Part shown: one piece after another, positions 1 through 9,500 of the stretch
Layout: every line of letters begins with the position of its first letter
Numbering within the stretch: the stretch's first letter is position 1
Source of the DNA: CAVVGZ01 sp963841845
GTDB taxonomy: Bacteria; Chloroflexota; Anaerolineae; Anaerolineales; Anaerolineaceae
Assembly (NCBI GenBank): GCA_963841845.1
Contig: CAWJEG010000007.1
Location: 310,001-374,000, forward strand
DNA length: 64,000 bases
Direction of reading: 5' to 3'
Notes under the pieces: model-generated
The model's input: the letters and a program-made list of their open reading frames with translations, nothing else
Database searches by the model: none
What the model was told of the DNA's origin: nothing
Position numbers and translations under genes: made by a program

Positions 1-499
1 CGGGATGCCTTATCCAGCGGTAAGGCCCCCCGGATATTACATGGTGACCCCGGTCAAATTGGATACGAACCATTCCGGAGAAATACCGGTTTTCAATCAA
101 TGCATACCCACCCAGTACATACCCGGCTGCAATGATGACCAGGGCAAATATCTTTAGCTCCAGGCTGAAGGATGGTGACCAGCCCAACAGGGCATCCAGA
201 CCAATAACAACCAGTACCAGTATCCCGCCTAACCCAAGCAGTGGTGTAAGCAGCTTGTCCCAATCCTTCGCATCTGCGTGTCTCAAAAATTTTGCTCTCT
301 CAGCTATCAGATCAGGATGGCGCCTGGCAGCCAGCCCACGGCTGATAAAAAATCCAAAGATATAGAGTGCTGCATATAACCAGGCTTCCCGCCAATCCCA
401 ATCCCTGGTGATCAGAAGCGGTATAAATGGAATGACTACAATGAAAAAAAACACCTGGATCACTACCCATGGTGTGAAGCTTTCCCTTAATGGTCCCAT
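1..499 (-). CDS. isoprenylcysteine carboxyl methyltransferase-like membrane protein, 3' truncated by window edge
   Basis: Reading leftwards from an ATG at 499, an open frame runs off the window start. It encodes several hydrophobic segments (near residues 10-30, 38-55, 85-105 and 115-135). The visible part ends in the GPYRWIRHP motif, the hallmark of the ICMT/PEMT membrane methyltransferase superfamily, where the RHP region contributes to SAM binding. The start is supported by a purine-rich AGGTGGAG just upstream. The substrate is unknown: bacterial members act on diverse small molecules or lipids, and no prenylated protein substrate should be assumed. Only about 166 residues are visible; the catalytic C-terminus lies outside. 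Other members of this superfamily occur at 30287 and 48368. Confidence 0.8.
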   Translation of the reverse strand, partial: MGPLRESFTPWVVIQVFFFIVVIPFIPLLITRDWDWREAWLYAALYIFGFFISRGLAARRHPDLIAERAKFLRHADAKDWDKLLTPLLGLGGILVLVVIGLDALLGWSPSFSLELKIFALVIIAAGYVLGGYALIENRYFSGMVRIQFDRGHHVISGGPYRWIRHP

Positions 500-589
500 A
501 TTCTCCACCTTCCGATCCCGGTAGATTCCACTTCACTGCAGTCAGAGAATATTTGAAAGGCAATTTCTCGGTAAATTGCCGATTATGAA

Positions 590-1036
590 TTATATTTTAT
601 TTCCATCTTGCCTCACAAACAGGTCTTTTATTAATCGGATTCCACCGATCCCCATACCGATCACTGTAAACGTGTAACCCGCTATCGTCGCCAGAACAAG
701 GAACCATTGCCATCCCGTTGGTTCTATCTCTCCCGAAGCCAGTCCGGTGACAACTGCCAGCGCCTGTCCGCCTATCAGTAAAGCAACCCCGATACCCAGC
801 ATCCAGGCAAACCACCGCACCAGAGATTTGGTCCGTATAGCCGCCCAGATAAGCAGCCCTCCCCCGGCCAGAACCAGCGGGAAACCCTCAGCCGGCATCA
901 GGTAGTCAAACATAAATCTGGCGCTCTCCAGGAATCGAATTAAAGAAAACAGGATAGGCGCCACGATCGGCAGCCAGACCAATATGGTCCCTACTATTGC
1001 CAGAATTTTGGTAAAAGTGTCATTCTTTTTCATCAT
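590..1036 (-). CDS. small four-helix membrane protein of unknown function
   Basis: A 148-residue protein with four predicted transmembrane stretches (about residues 9-30, 50-66, 72-97 and 108-130) separated by short polar loops. No catalytic motif is visible and I do not recognise a family. Two adjacent ATG codons are possible starts; GGAGAGGTGG abuts the first, so the second (1033) has better ribosome spacing. It lies 90 bases upstream of the ICMT-like gene in the same direction and may be cotranscribed with it. Function unknown. Confidence 0.6.
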   Translation of the reverse strand: MMKKNDTFTKILAIVGTILVWLPIVAPILFSLIRFLESARFMFDYLMPAEGFPLVLAGGGLLIWAAIRTKSLVRWFAWMLGIGVALLIGGQALAVVTGLASGEIEPTGWQWFLVLATIAGYTFTVIGMGIGGIRLIKDLFVRQDGNKI

Positions 1037-1423
1037 CCACCTCTCCAGACGTGGTGAGATTTTCTGAACTGCTATCTCATTTTAAGGTTACATCTTCTAT
1101 CATTATTGCACTTTTGATTCAAAGTGATTGGGATTACTGCAAGAATTTGATCCGGAGAATTTTGATAATTATCTTCGTTATAAAGGATGGCCACCAGATC
1201 CTGAATTTCACCTGCTTGCGAACTCAGGTCAGTAACGATTCAGTGATGAATCAGAAAAATTGATAAGATTCCGTGATAAGAATTAAAGCTTAGACAAATC
1301 ACCCTTTTATAACCTTTATGGTGGTTATAATACAAACTTGTTGACTGTAAATTCAACTTAAATTATCTATCAGATCATAAATGGTTAAAATTGACAAAAA
1401 AATATCAAATAGGAAATCCATCC
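1037..1423. other. intergenic region between divergent genes
   Basis: About 390 bases of AT-rich DNA between the divergent gene at 1036 and the PPOX gene at 1424. No credible ORF. The only structured element seen is the inverted repeat at 1307-1330. Confidence 0.6.
1307..1330. promoter_or_regulatory. candidate operator: 8-bp perfect inverted repeat
   Basis: TTATAACC (1307-1314) is mirrored by GGTTATAA (1323-1330) around an 8-base centre. The right arm runs into TAATA, which could be a -10 element. It lies about 95 bases upstream of the PPOX/hydrolase gene pair, so it may be an operator. The role is inferred only from symmetry and position. Confidence 0.4.
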
Positions 1424-1808
1424 ATGCCACATGACGGTATCTTTACCCCACATCAGTATCTTTAACCTTGAAACATTCCGCAAAAATGGTGCCACGGTTA
1501 AAACACCTGTCTGGTTTGTTCAGGACGGTGAAGCGATTTTCGTACGAACCCTGGCAAATTCAGGTAAAGTTAAACGCATACGCAATAAGAATCAGGTCAA
1601 TATTGCCCCATGCAAGGTCGATGGCAAGTTGATAGGGGAATGGTATCCTGCTCAAGCACAGGAAATTACAGATCCAGGCACTTATAAAAAAGTGGACCAA
1701 TTATTAGACAGGAAATACGGCTTGACGAAGAAATTCTACTGGCTGGTTGAAAAACTTCAACGCAGCCCCACCACAGTTTTAAAAATCGACCTGATGGAAC
1801 AGGCATGA
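1424..1808 (+). CDS. PPOX-class F420-type oxidoreductase, with N-terminal frameshift
   Basis: The pyridoxamine-5'-phosphate-oxidase-like split barrel is recognisable by LETFRKNG, TPVWFVQDG and the SGKVKRIRN stretch, typical of F420- or flavin-binding PPOX enzymes. The long frame opens at 1431, but the family N-terminus (MPHDGIFTPHQYL) is encoded from an ATG at 1424 in another frame and joins NLETFRKNG if one T of the run near 1462 is removed. The 1424 start also has AGGAAATCC at good spacing. I therefore call a one-base frameshift close to residue 13. The stop overlaps the next start by four bases (ATGA), indicating translational coupling to the hydrolase. Substrate unknown. Confidence 0.8.
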
Positions 1809-2806
1809 ACCAGCCAATAAATAAAGAGAGCTTTAAGGAAAGAAAATTACCTCAATGGGTATTGGCAGGAAGCGCCGTTGTGTCGATTGCTGCACTGATA
1901 GGACCATTTTTGATACCAGTACGCCCGCTGAAAAACACATACCCTCCCCAAGCCCTGGCTGATCCCGACAGCCAGTTTCCAACCATTAACGGCCTGAAAG
2001 TTCATCTAAAAAAAATGGGGCAGGGAAAGCCGGTATTTGTTCTCTTGCATGGATTTATGAGCAGTCTTTACAGCTGGTATTCTGTGATGGAACCGTTTAG
2101 CCGCATCGGCACGGTTATCGCCTATGACCGCCCGGCATTTGGTCTTACCGAACGGCCTCTAAAATGGAAGGGACAGAATCCTTATGGCCCAGAAGCACAA
2201 TTGGGTATGCTGAATGACTTGTTGGATTATTTTGAAATCCAGCAGGCAATCCTCGTGGGCAGTTCCGCCGGCGGCGTCATTGCCATGCAGTACACTTTAA
2301 TGCATCCAGGAAGAATTTCAGCACTTATCCTGGTTGATGCAGCCATTCACAAAAGCGGCGGTGCCCCAACATGGCTGCGTCCCTTGCTGGCTTCTCCGCA
2401 AATGCGCCGGTTGGGTCCTTTAATCATCCGCCAGATTCCCAGGGGGGGTGCCAGGATGTTTGAATTTGCATGGCATAGTCTATCCAACCTGGATCCAAAG
2501 ATCCCGAATCTGTATAGAAAATCACTCATGGTGGATAACTGGGATAGAGCGCTTTGGGAATTCACTATTGCGCACAAAGACCAGGACCTGGGTTCCCAAT
2601 TGGGTCAATGTACCCGGCCAGTTCTGGTAGTCACCGGCGAGAATGACCGGATCGTGCCTGCTTCCTACAGTCTCCGCCTATCCAAAGAACTTCCAAATGC
2701 CAGCCTGAATATCATATCCAATGCTGGACACCTCCCGCATGAGGAACAACCCGAAATGTTTATGGAAATCGTAGGAAATTTTTTGAAATCACATGCTCTT
2801 AATTGA
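1805..2806 (+). CDS. membrane-anchored alpha/beta hydrolase
   Basis: A 333-residue alpha/beta-hydrolase-fold protein. An N-terminal hydrophobic segment (about residues 18-38) suggests a membrane anchor or uncleaved signal. The oxyanion region LLHGFMSS, nucleophile elbow GSSAGG (Ser near 152), acid within GENDRIV (near 279) and His within NAGHLPHEE (near 307) form a complete catalytic triad. It overlaps the PPOX gene by four bases, so the two are probably cotranslated. The nearest types are serine hydrolases of the 2-hydroxymuconate-semialdehyde hydrolase or haloperoxidase style, but the substrate cannot be told from sequence. Confidence 0.85.
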   Translation: MNQPINKESFKERKLPQWVLAGSAVVSIAALIGPFLIPVRPLKNTYPPQALADPDSQFPTINGLKVHLKKMGQGKPVFVLLHGFMSSLYSWYSVMEPFSRIGTVIAYDRPAFGLTERPLKWKGQNPYGPEAQLGMLNDLLDYFEIQQAILVGSSAGGVIAMQYTLMHPGRISALILVDAAIHKSGGAPTWLRPLLASPQMRRLGPLIIRQIPRGGARMFEFAWHSLSNLDPKIPNLYRKSLMVDNWDRALWEFTIAHKDQDLGSQLGQCTRPVLVVTGENDRIVPASYSLRLSKELPNASLNIISNAGHLPHEEQPEMFMEIVGNFLKSHALN

Positions 2807-2966
2807 AATATTTGATTTTAGTTTTGACAAACAATCCCATGCCAGAAATTCCTCTGCAATTCCATCACCATCCAGTGTACCAGCCCGGGCAGGCTGCCGA
2901 ATTCCTATAAGGTATAAAAGAGCATCTCGTCTGAAAAGTGAATGAGGTGTGGTACCAAATTGATGC

Positions 2967-2983
2967 TTATCTAATTTAGATAA
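2967..2983. promoter_or_regulatory. candidate operator palindrome
   Basis: TTATCTAA and TTAGATAA form a 17-base palindrome with one central base. It sits in the 310-base gap (2807-3116) upstream of the glycosidase lipoprotein, 134 bases before its ATG. The gap contains no other gene. Operator function is inferred from symmetry alone. Confidence 0.4.
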
Positions 2984-3116
2984 ATCGGGGTAATTGTATG
3001 TTATTTATCCTAATGCTATAATTTAATAAGTGGCCTGAAATATATGGATTAATAATCTCCTTGATCATCTCCGGATTCTGGTCAGCATTCTAATAATAAT
3101 TTGAACGGAGTCGATA

Positions 3117-4850
3117 ATGGAAAAGCTGCGTATTTTAGCAATTGTTTTTTCCCTTGTACTCCTTGGGGCATGCAGCGTGTCAACAAAACCTGCTCCAACC
3201 AATCCTCCAGTCGCTCCCCTGTCCTCAGCACCCCCGCCCGTACCAACCGTCGCCCAATCCCTCGCAACCATGACTGCTCCAGTTCCTCTGGATCATCAAA
3301 TTGCTGTTAGGGTTGTAAATGGGATCGGCGAATTCTATGTTCGGCAAACGGGGGACAAGTTTGTGCCGCGTGGCATGAACTATGTAAGACTTGCTGACCA
3401 GAAAAAGATGGATGGATCATCCACGTTTGGTCATTCCTTATTTGATCCTGGAAAATATGATTCCGCCCGCGTCAACGCGGATTTGAAGAAAATGCACTCC
3501 GATGGCTATAATGTCATCCGGGTATTTCTCAGCCCGGATACACTGAGCACATCGGATGAGTTATCTCCGGCATATATGAGGAATGTCGCTGATTTACTGC
3601 AACTGGCAAAACAAAATCAAATTTATGTTATGTTTACAATGGATTGGATTCCAGGCGGGAAATATGGGGAGATCCTTAGCGCCGATTGTTGTACCAACTT
3701 TACAACCATGAATGCCAATTATCTGCCCAACGCAGGATTGAAAGCAAACCAGGCATTTTACCGGGACTTTATTCAGGAGCTGATCGTTCTCGGTGCCCCC
3801 ATCGAATATATTTTCTCCTACCAATTAAGAAATGAATTGTTTTATGATACTGACCAGCCCCCCTTATCTTTTTCATCAGGACCAATAAAAACTGCTAATG
3901 GAAAAACATATGATATGTCCAATCCAGCGGATAAGGATTTGATGGTAAAGGAAAACCTTGTTTATTGGATTGATGAGATGCGCACAGCAATTCTTGAAAC
4001 CGATCCAACCGCTCTTGTCAGTGTGGGTTTCTTTATCCCGCAACAACCAAATCCGGCTCGAATTGGAGACACGCGTTTAGCGGTCACTGAGCCTGCCATC
4101 TGGCAATCCTCAGCTGACTTTATCGATCTGCATGCATATCCGGGTTTTGAATTAAATTTGCAGCAGCATGTAGAAAACTTTGGAATCAATGGGATGCAGG
4201 AAAAACCTATCATCATGGGCGAGTTTGGTGGGGAGGTGTCACATTTTGCATCGGTGGATTCGGCTGCTCAGCGTCTTGTTGATTGGCAGGTTGAGTCCTG
4301 CAATTATGGGTATGACGGTTGGATTTTTTGGACATGGGATCTCGATGAACAGCCCGATTTCCTCAATGCCAGAATGGATGGCGGGAAAATCGAAAAAGCA
4401 TTATCGCCGGTTTTACGACCCGATCCATGCGTCACAGGCAGTGGATTCAGAATAAATCTGGCAGCAGGTAAGCAAATCACAGCTTCCAATTCGCTGGCAG
4501 ATCAACCCCCCGCCAATGCAAATGATAAGGCTCCTGAAACGGAATGGAACTCAGGTGCAGGCCCTCAGCAGTGGATTGAAATCGACCTTGGAATTCCTTC
4601 CTCAATTTCAACCTTCCGGCTTACAATTTTCCAGCACCTGGAAGGCACGACCCTCCATCAAATATGGACTGGAGGACCGGATCGGGTGATGAGTTTGATT
4701 CATGAATTTAGTGGCAATACATCCGATAGCCAGATTCTTGAATTCACCCCCGATACTCCGCTGACCGGGGTTCAATTTGTCCGAATTGTCACTGTGTCTG
4801 GCTCATCATGGGTTGCCTGGAGGGAGATCGAAGTGATCTCCGATAAATGA
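3117..4850 (+). CDS. lipoprotein glycoside hydrolase (clan GH-A-like) with C-terminal discoidin/F5-8C domain
   Basis: A 577-residue secreted protein. Residues 1-20 are a lipoprotein signal with lipobox LLGAC, so Cys20 would be lipidated and the enzyme tethered outside the membrane. A Pro/Thr/Ser-rich linker follows to about residue 55. Residues 65-430 resemble a GH5-type TIM barrel: QLRNE (near 238) fits the acid/base Glu preceded by Asn, and IIMGEFGGE (near 367) fits the nucleophile Glu. Residues about 443-577 look like an F5/8 type C (CBM32-like) module (NLAAGKQITAS, QQWIEIDLG). The likely role is hydrolysis of an extracellular glycan. The ATG is supported by ACGGAG upstream. The gene appears monocistronic. 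The polysaccharide substrate is unknown. Confidence 0.75.
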   Translation: MEKLRILAIVFSLVLLGACSVSTKPAPTNPPVAPLSSAPPPVPTVAQSLATMTAPVPLDHQIAVRVVNGIGEFYVRQTGDKFVPRGMNYVRLADQKKMDGSSTFGHSLFDPGKYDSARVNADLKKMHSDGYNVIRVFLSPDTLSTSDELSPAYMRNVADLLQLAKQNQIYVMFTMDWIPGGKYGEILSADCCTNFTTMNANYLPNAGLKANQAFYRDFIQELIVLGAPIEYIFSYQLRNELFYDTDQPPLSFSSGPIKTANGKTYDMSNPADKDLMVKENLVYWIDEMRTAILETDPTALVSVGFFIPQQPNPARIGDTRLAVTEPAIWQSSADFIDLHAYPGFELNLQQHVENFGINGMQEKPIIMGEFGGEVSHFASVDSAAQRLVDWQVESCNYGYDGWIFWTWDLDEQPDFLNARMDGGKIEKALSPVLRPDPCVTGSGFRINLAAGKQITASNSLADQPPANANDKAPETEWNSGAGPQQWIEIDLGIPSSISTFRLTIFQHLEGTTLHQIWTGGPDRVMSLIHEFSGNTSDSQILEFTPDTPLTGVQFVRIVTVSGSSWVAWREIEVISDK

Positions 4851-5351
4851 GTTAAACGCATTAACGATTATTAAACAATTAAATTTATATTGGTAGGTTT
4901 TCCATAGCTCGCAGCGAGCACAAATCAATCCCAAGAATCCTCAATAACTGTCTTTATACAGGCTTTGCTTATCAACCTGATTTGGGATCAACCGGGTTGG
5001 ATTAGTCATTTCCGTTTTGATGAACAAGTGCCCTTTGCAAGCCATAATAATTGAATGTTGATGCCAGTCTATCCAGCATTGACATACCAGATTCCCGGTG
5101 TAACGAGGGCACCCTGAAGCATTGATGGGGGCTGCCGGATTTTTTTATGTTCACCTTCTGTGTGAGCAGCCCACCGTAAAAAGATGATACAAACATCACC
5201 TGACCCTAAATCATTAAGCTATAATTCATTATTAGTTAATGTCAGGTATTCATGGTCTGACTGTACCACGAAGTCCTGTACAAATAATCACCCGTAGAAA
5301 TTTCAAGCAATACAAAAATGAAAAATTATTGAATTTTAGGTGGAGGGGTTT
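4851..5351. other. intergenic, no gene seen
   Basis: About 500 AT-rich bases. A 65-residue minus-strand frame (5002-5199) has no ribosome binding site, no recognisable motif and biased composition, so I do not call it. No clear terminator hairpin. Confidence 0.5.
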
Positions 5352-5693
5352 ATGGATATCTTGTTGATTTTGAAAATAATTGCAGCAGTGGTAACTGCTG
5401 CCACCGGTCTGCTTGCCCTGGTTAAACCTTCCGCTGTTTATGGGTTTACCGGGTTGACCGCCAGTGGTGTACGTGGTATATCTGAAATTCGCGCCATATT
5501 TGGCGGATTGTTCATTGCTTTGGGGATAGCCCCGTTATTTCTGGGTACAGTTGGGTATCAAATGCTTGGATTCAGTTACCTGGCAATCGCAGCAGCGCGT
5601 TTATTCTCAATCCTTTTTGATAAATCAACGGATCGGTCCAACTTGATCAGCCTGGCTATTGAGGTTGTCTTTGGTTTGATACTCGTCATATAA
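5352..5693 (+). CDS. DUF4345-like small membrane protein
   Basis: A 113-residue protein with four hydrophobic segments. The pattern GVRGISEIRAIFGGLFIALG is typical of DUF4345-like membrane proteins. An upstream GTG at 5340 is in frame, but GGAGGGG lies exactly over that region and is well spaced for the ATG at 5352, so I use 5352. It is followed after 17 bases by another small membrane protein on the same strand, forming a likely two-gene operon. Function unknown. Confidence 0.7.
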   Translation: MDILLILKIIAAVVTAATGLLALVKPSAVYGFTGLTASGVRGISEIRAIFGGLFIALGIAPLFLGTVGYQMLGFSYLAIAAARLFSILFDKSTDRSNLISLAIEVVFGLILVI

Positions 5694-5710
5694 CATAGGA
5701 TCGGAAGATT

Positions 5711-6037
5711 ATGAAAATAGCAAAAATTGTTGCTTGGGTTGGTTTCCTTGCCATGACCGCAGTTCTTATTTATGGCTTTATCGAGGGTGATTTTTTTGCC
5801 GATGGCGCAAAAATATTTTCAAATCCCTGGGGGATTGTCTCCCTGGTTGATTTGTACGTTGGCTTCATCCTTTTTTCCGGCTGGATTATCTACCGCGAAA
5901 AAGCCTTACTGCCATCCATCATCTGGGTCATAATGATGATGGTGTTGGGATTTTGGGCCGGTGCGCTTTACACATTGATCGCCCTGCAAACCAGCGGAGA
6001 TGATTGGAAGCGGTTCTGGATGGGAAAAAGGTATTAA
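5711..6037 (+). CDS. DUF1475-like membrane protein
   Basis: A 108-residue protein with three hydrophobic segments. The stretch NPWGIVSLVDLYVGF followed by WIIYRE matches the DUF1475 style (membrane proteins of unknown function). It follows the DUF4345-like gene with a short gap. Its last 199 bases (5839-6037) are repeated without gaps at 11266-11464 at about 93 percent identity, so a second copy exists on the far side of the RTX gene. Confidence 0.75.
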   Translation: MKIAKIVAWVGFLAMTAVLIYGFIEGDFFADGAKIFSNPWGIVSLVDLYVGFILFSGWIIYREKALLPSIIWVIMMMVLGFWAGALYTLIALQTSGDDWKRFWMGKRY

Positions 6038-6560
6038 GCGTTCACCTTTCTTTTGCTTGACCTCAAATAATTAGGTCAAGTTCTAGATTTCATGATCAGT
6101 AGACAGCAAATTAGTAATCACTGGTTGGGTATCTAATTTTATCTCAGGATAACGATTAACTTGTTTTTTGCAGGAGGATAATCTGGCAGGGAGAATATCA
6201 TTGTTCCCATTTTCTTATAATATACCGACATCCAATAAAGCCTAATTATTATCTGAAGCCAATCGAGATTTAGACCCATATATATTGACAATGGCTGCTT
6301 TAATTCATATAATTTAAATTAAATAAAATTCTGTTGTTGGATAATATTAAATTTTAGGCTCTCAAAATCCAGTAGCTTAGTTATTACGTTGTAATCAAGT
6401 TAATACATTTTCCAATCGCTCTTATCTGGTCACTTTCCTCCCGGGGTTTCAGGAAGGGTGTTTCCCAGAAAGAAAATTCGTGGAATTGACCTTTCATAAT
6501 TAACTCGCCATATAAATAATAAAGCAATAGAAATTATCCAAATATCGGAGGGCAAACACT
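6038..6560. other. AT-rich intergenic region upstream of the RTX gene
   Basis: About 520 bases with strongly AT-rich tracts and no supported ORF. It must contain the promoter of the large RTX gene, but I cannot pick one unambiguous -35/-10 pair. Confidence 0.5.
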
Positions 6561-9500
6561 GTGAATAAACAATTAATGATGGGTTTCCGGAAATCGATAA
6601 CAGTTCTGGTAATGCTAACGATGATGCTGATGGCAGTCGGGCCGGTAGGAGTGGTGAAAGCGGATGATCCACCCCCGGACACAGGCACACCAATAGCCAC
6701 CGAAGGTGACGATATTATTGAAGGTGACGAAGGTGTTTCTACCATTGATGCTATAGGCGGCGATGATGTCGTTAACGGCAACGGCGGCGCTGATATCATT
6801 GATGGCGGGACAGGCAATGACACCCTCAGTGGTGGAGTGGGTGATGATACCATTATTGGCGGTGAAGGGGATGATACCATCACCGGTGGCACAGGTGAGG
6901 ATGACCTGGACGGCGGGGAGGATACAGATACGCTGGCTGAAACCATGACGGAAGGAACCCAAACTGAAACAATCGGGGAGACTCCGCCTCCACCGGTTCC
7001 TTTACCTACCGATGCTGGATCCATATGTAATTTAAGCAATTCATATGGATGTTTAAACCAGACCGTAATAACTATCGACACGGGAACCACTACAACACCA
7101 AGCTACACTTTAACGACAACGGATTTGACCGCAACGGATATGATCTTATCAGATACAAGTCTGACTACAGTAACGGATGTTGAAACAACATCAGGAACTG
7201 TTTCCACTTCACAAACGCCCTATACAAAAACAACAGTTAATAGAACCAGGATTTGTACAAGGTGGGGTTGTTCGGGGTGGTTGACTATTCCTATCTTGAC
7301 GGAAAACGGAACCGCTGTAATATATGATTCCGACACCACCGTAACAAATCCTCAACCTCCAATAACTGAGGTTGACACCATTGCAAATTTCGAGGGTGCA
7401 AGATTAACCGGCAATAGCTTCGGGAATAAACTAGATGCTTACCTGTTTACCCTGGGTAGTGTAAGCCTCTACGGCCTGGCTGGCGATGATACCCTGATCG
7501 GGGGTACCCAGGACGATCACTTGTATGGCGGCCCCGGAGATGACACCCTTGACGGCGGCGCCTCAGGTTATGACACTATCTACCAGGGGGGAACAAACAT
7601 TATCCTTGGAACGGATGCCAGCGGGGACGGTTCGATGGTCACCGGTGGCAGTGAGACTGATACTCTCGCCAGCATTGAAGCTGCGCAGCTGACCGGTGAG
7701 GATAATGAGGATAACAACCTGGATGCTTCCCTCTTTTCAGGGGATGCCACGTTGATCGGTGGAAGTGTGGCTGGTGTGGGTCAATTTAAAACCAATAACC
7801 TATCTGGAGGTTCAGGTAAAGATACAGTACAGGGTGGTGATTTATCACCTTCTTGGTTGATTGTTCCTCTCAATGGTTTAACGAACAACATGTCGGGTGG
7901 CATTGGAGAAGACACTTTGACCGGTGGCAATTTTGCCAACAATAACATGACCGGCGACGAGGGCAATGACACGCTGACCGGCGGCGGGCTGGACCTGGCG
8001 GCGCTCTGGGACCAGCTGGTTGCCAATGATTTCGATCTCGAATCCCTCGGCGCTGCACTGTTATTTGGTACAACCAATTCCATGTCAGGCGGCGACGGGG
8101 ACGACACCCTGACTGGCGGCAGCGGCCCGAATGTGACCAACAACATGTCCGGCGATTCCGGAGAAGACCTGCTGCTCGGCGGCAGCCTGGGTGCCGTCAA
8201 CAACATGGACGGCGGTCTGGATGATGACTGGCTGGTCGGCGGCAGCATTGGCACCGAGAACCATATGTTCGGTAATGATGGCGACGACAAGTTGATCGGC
8301 GGCAGCCTGCTGGGGACCAGCAACGACATGAATGGCGAGGCGGGTGAGGACATCCTGCTGGGCGGCATTGCCCCGAATGGTATGCGCGGCGGCAGTGAAA
8401 ACGATATCCTGATCGGTGGCGCCGGGTTGAGCAATGCGCTTGACCTCCTGGGCGCCGAAACCCTGGGAGACCTGATTCCCGAAGACAGCAGCCTCGGCGA
8501 TCTTGTTGACCTGTTCGCAAGCGGAGCCGAAGACCGCAATGACATGCTCGGCGAGGGCGGCGATGATATCCTTATTGGCGGATTGAGCGATAACTATATG
8601 TACGGCGACTACGGCACCTTTACCGACCCGTCCGAATACAATGCCGGTGCCCCGGGTAATGACATCCTGATAGGCGGCATTGCAGCCAATAATTATATGC
8701 AGGGTAATGAGGGCGGCGACTGGCTCTTAGGCGGAAGTTTTGGTGCAGAGAACAATATGGAAGGCAATCAGGGCAACGACACCCTGGTCGGCGGCTCGGA
8801 TGCCAATAACCGCATGGAAGGCAATGATGGGGAAGACCTGTTGATCGGCGGAGCCTACAGTCCTGGATCCAACGAGATGTTAGGTGGCAATGATAATGAT
8901 ATTCTGATCGGCGGCGCCTTCAGCGGTAATCATATGACTGGTGAGGGCGGCGATGACATTTTGCTGGGCGGTTTGTCGAGTACGAATGAGATGTCCGGCG
9001 GTGAAGGCAACGATCTGCTCACAGGTGGAGCAAACAGCACCAATGATATGCGAGGTGAGCTTGGCAACGATCTGCTCATTGGCGGCCTCGATTCCGCCAA
9101 TCACATGTCCGGCGGCGAAGGTGAGGATCTGCTCACAGGCGGAGCCAACAGCACCAATGATATGCAAGGTGAGCTTGGCAACGATCTGCTCATTGGCGGC
9201 CTGGATTCCACAAATAATATGTCCGGCGGCGAAGGCGATGATCTGCTCACAGGCGGAGCGAACGGCACCAATGATATGCAGGGTGAGCTTGGCAACGATC
9301 TGCTCATTGGCGGCTTGGATTCCACAAATAATATGTCCGGCGGCGAAGGCGATGATCTGCTCACTGGCGGTGCCAACAGCACCAATGATATGCAGGGTGA
9401 GCTTGGCAATGATTTGTTAGTCGGCGGTTTGCAGAGCGAAAATCTCATGCATGGCGACGAAGGCAATGATTTATTGATCGGCGGCGCCTACAGTCCTGGA

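Noticed and set aside
5002..5199. 65-residue minus-strand ORF
   Set aside because: No ribosome binding site, no recognisable motif and no neighbouring context.
9012..9420. CRISPR-like regular repeats
   Set aside because: The 114-bp period is in frame and encodes calcium-binding repeats; there are no short repeats with unique spacers.
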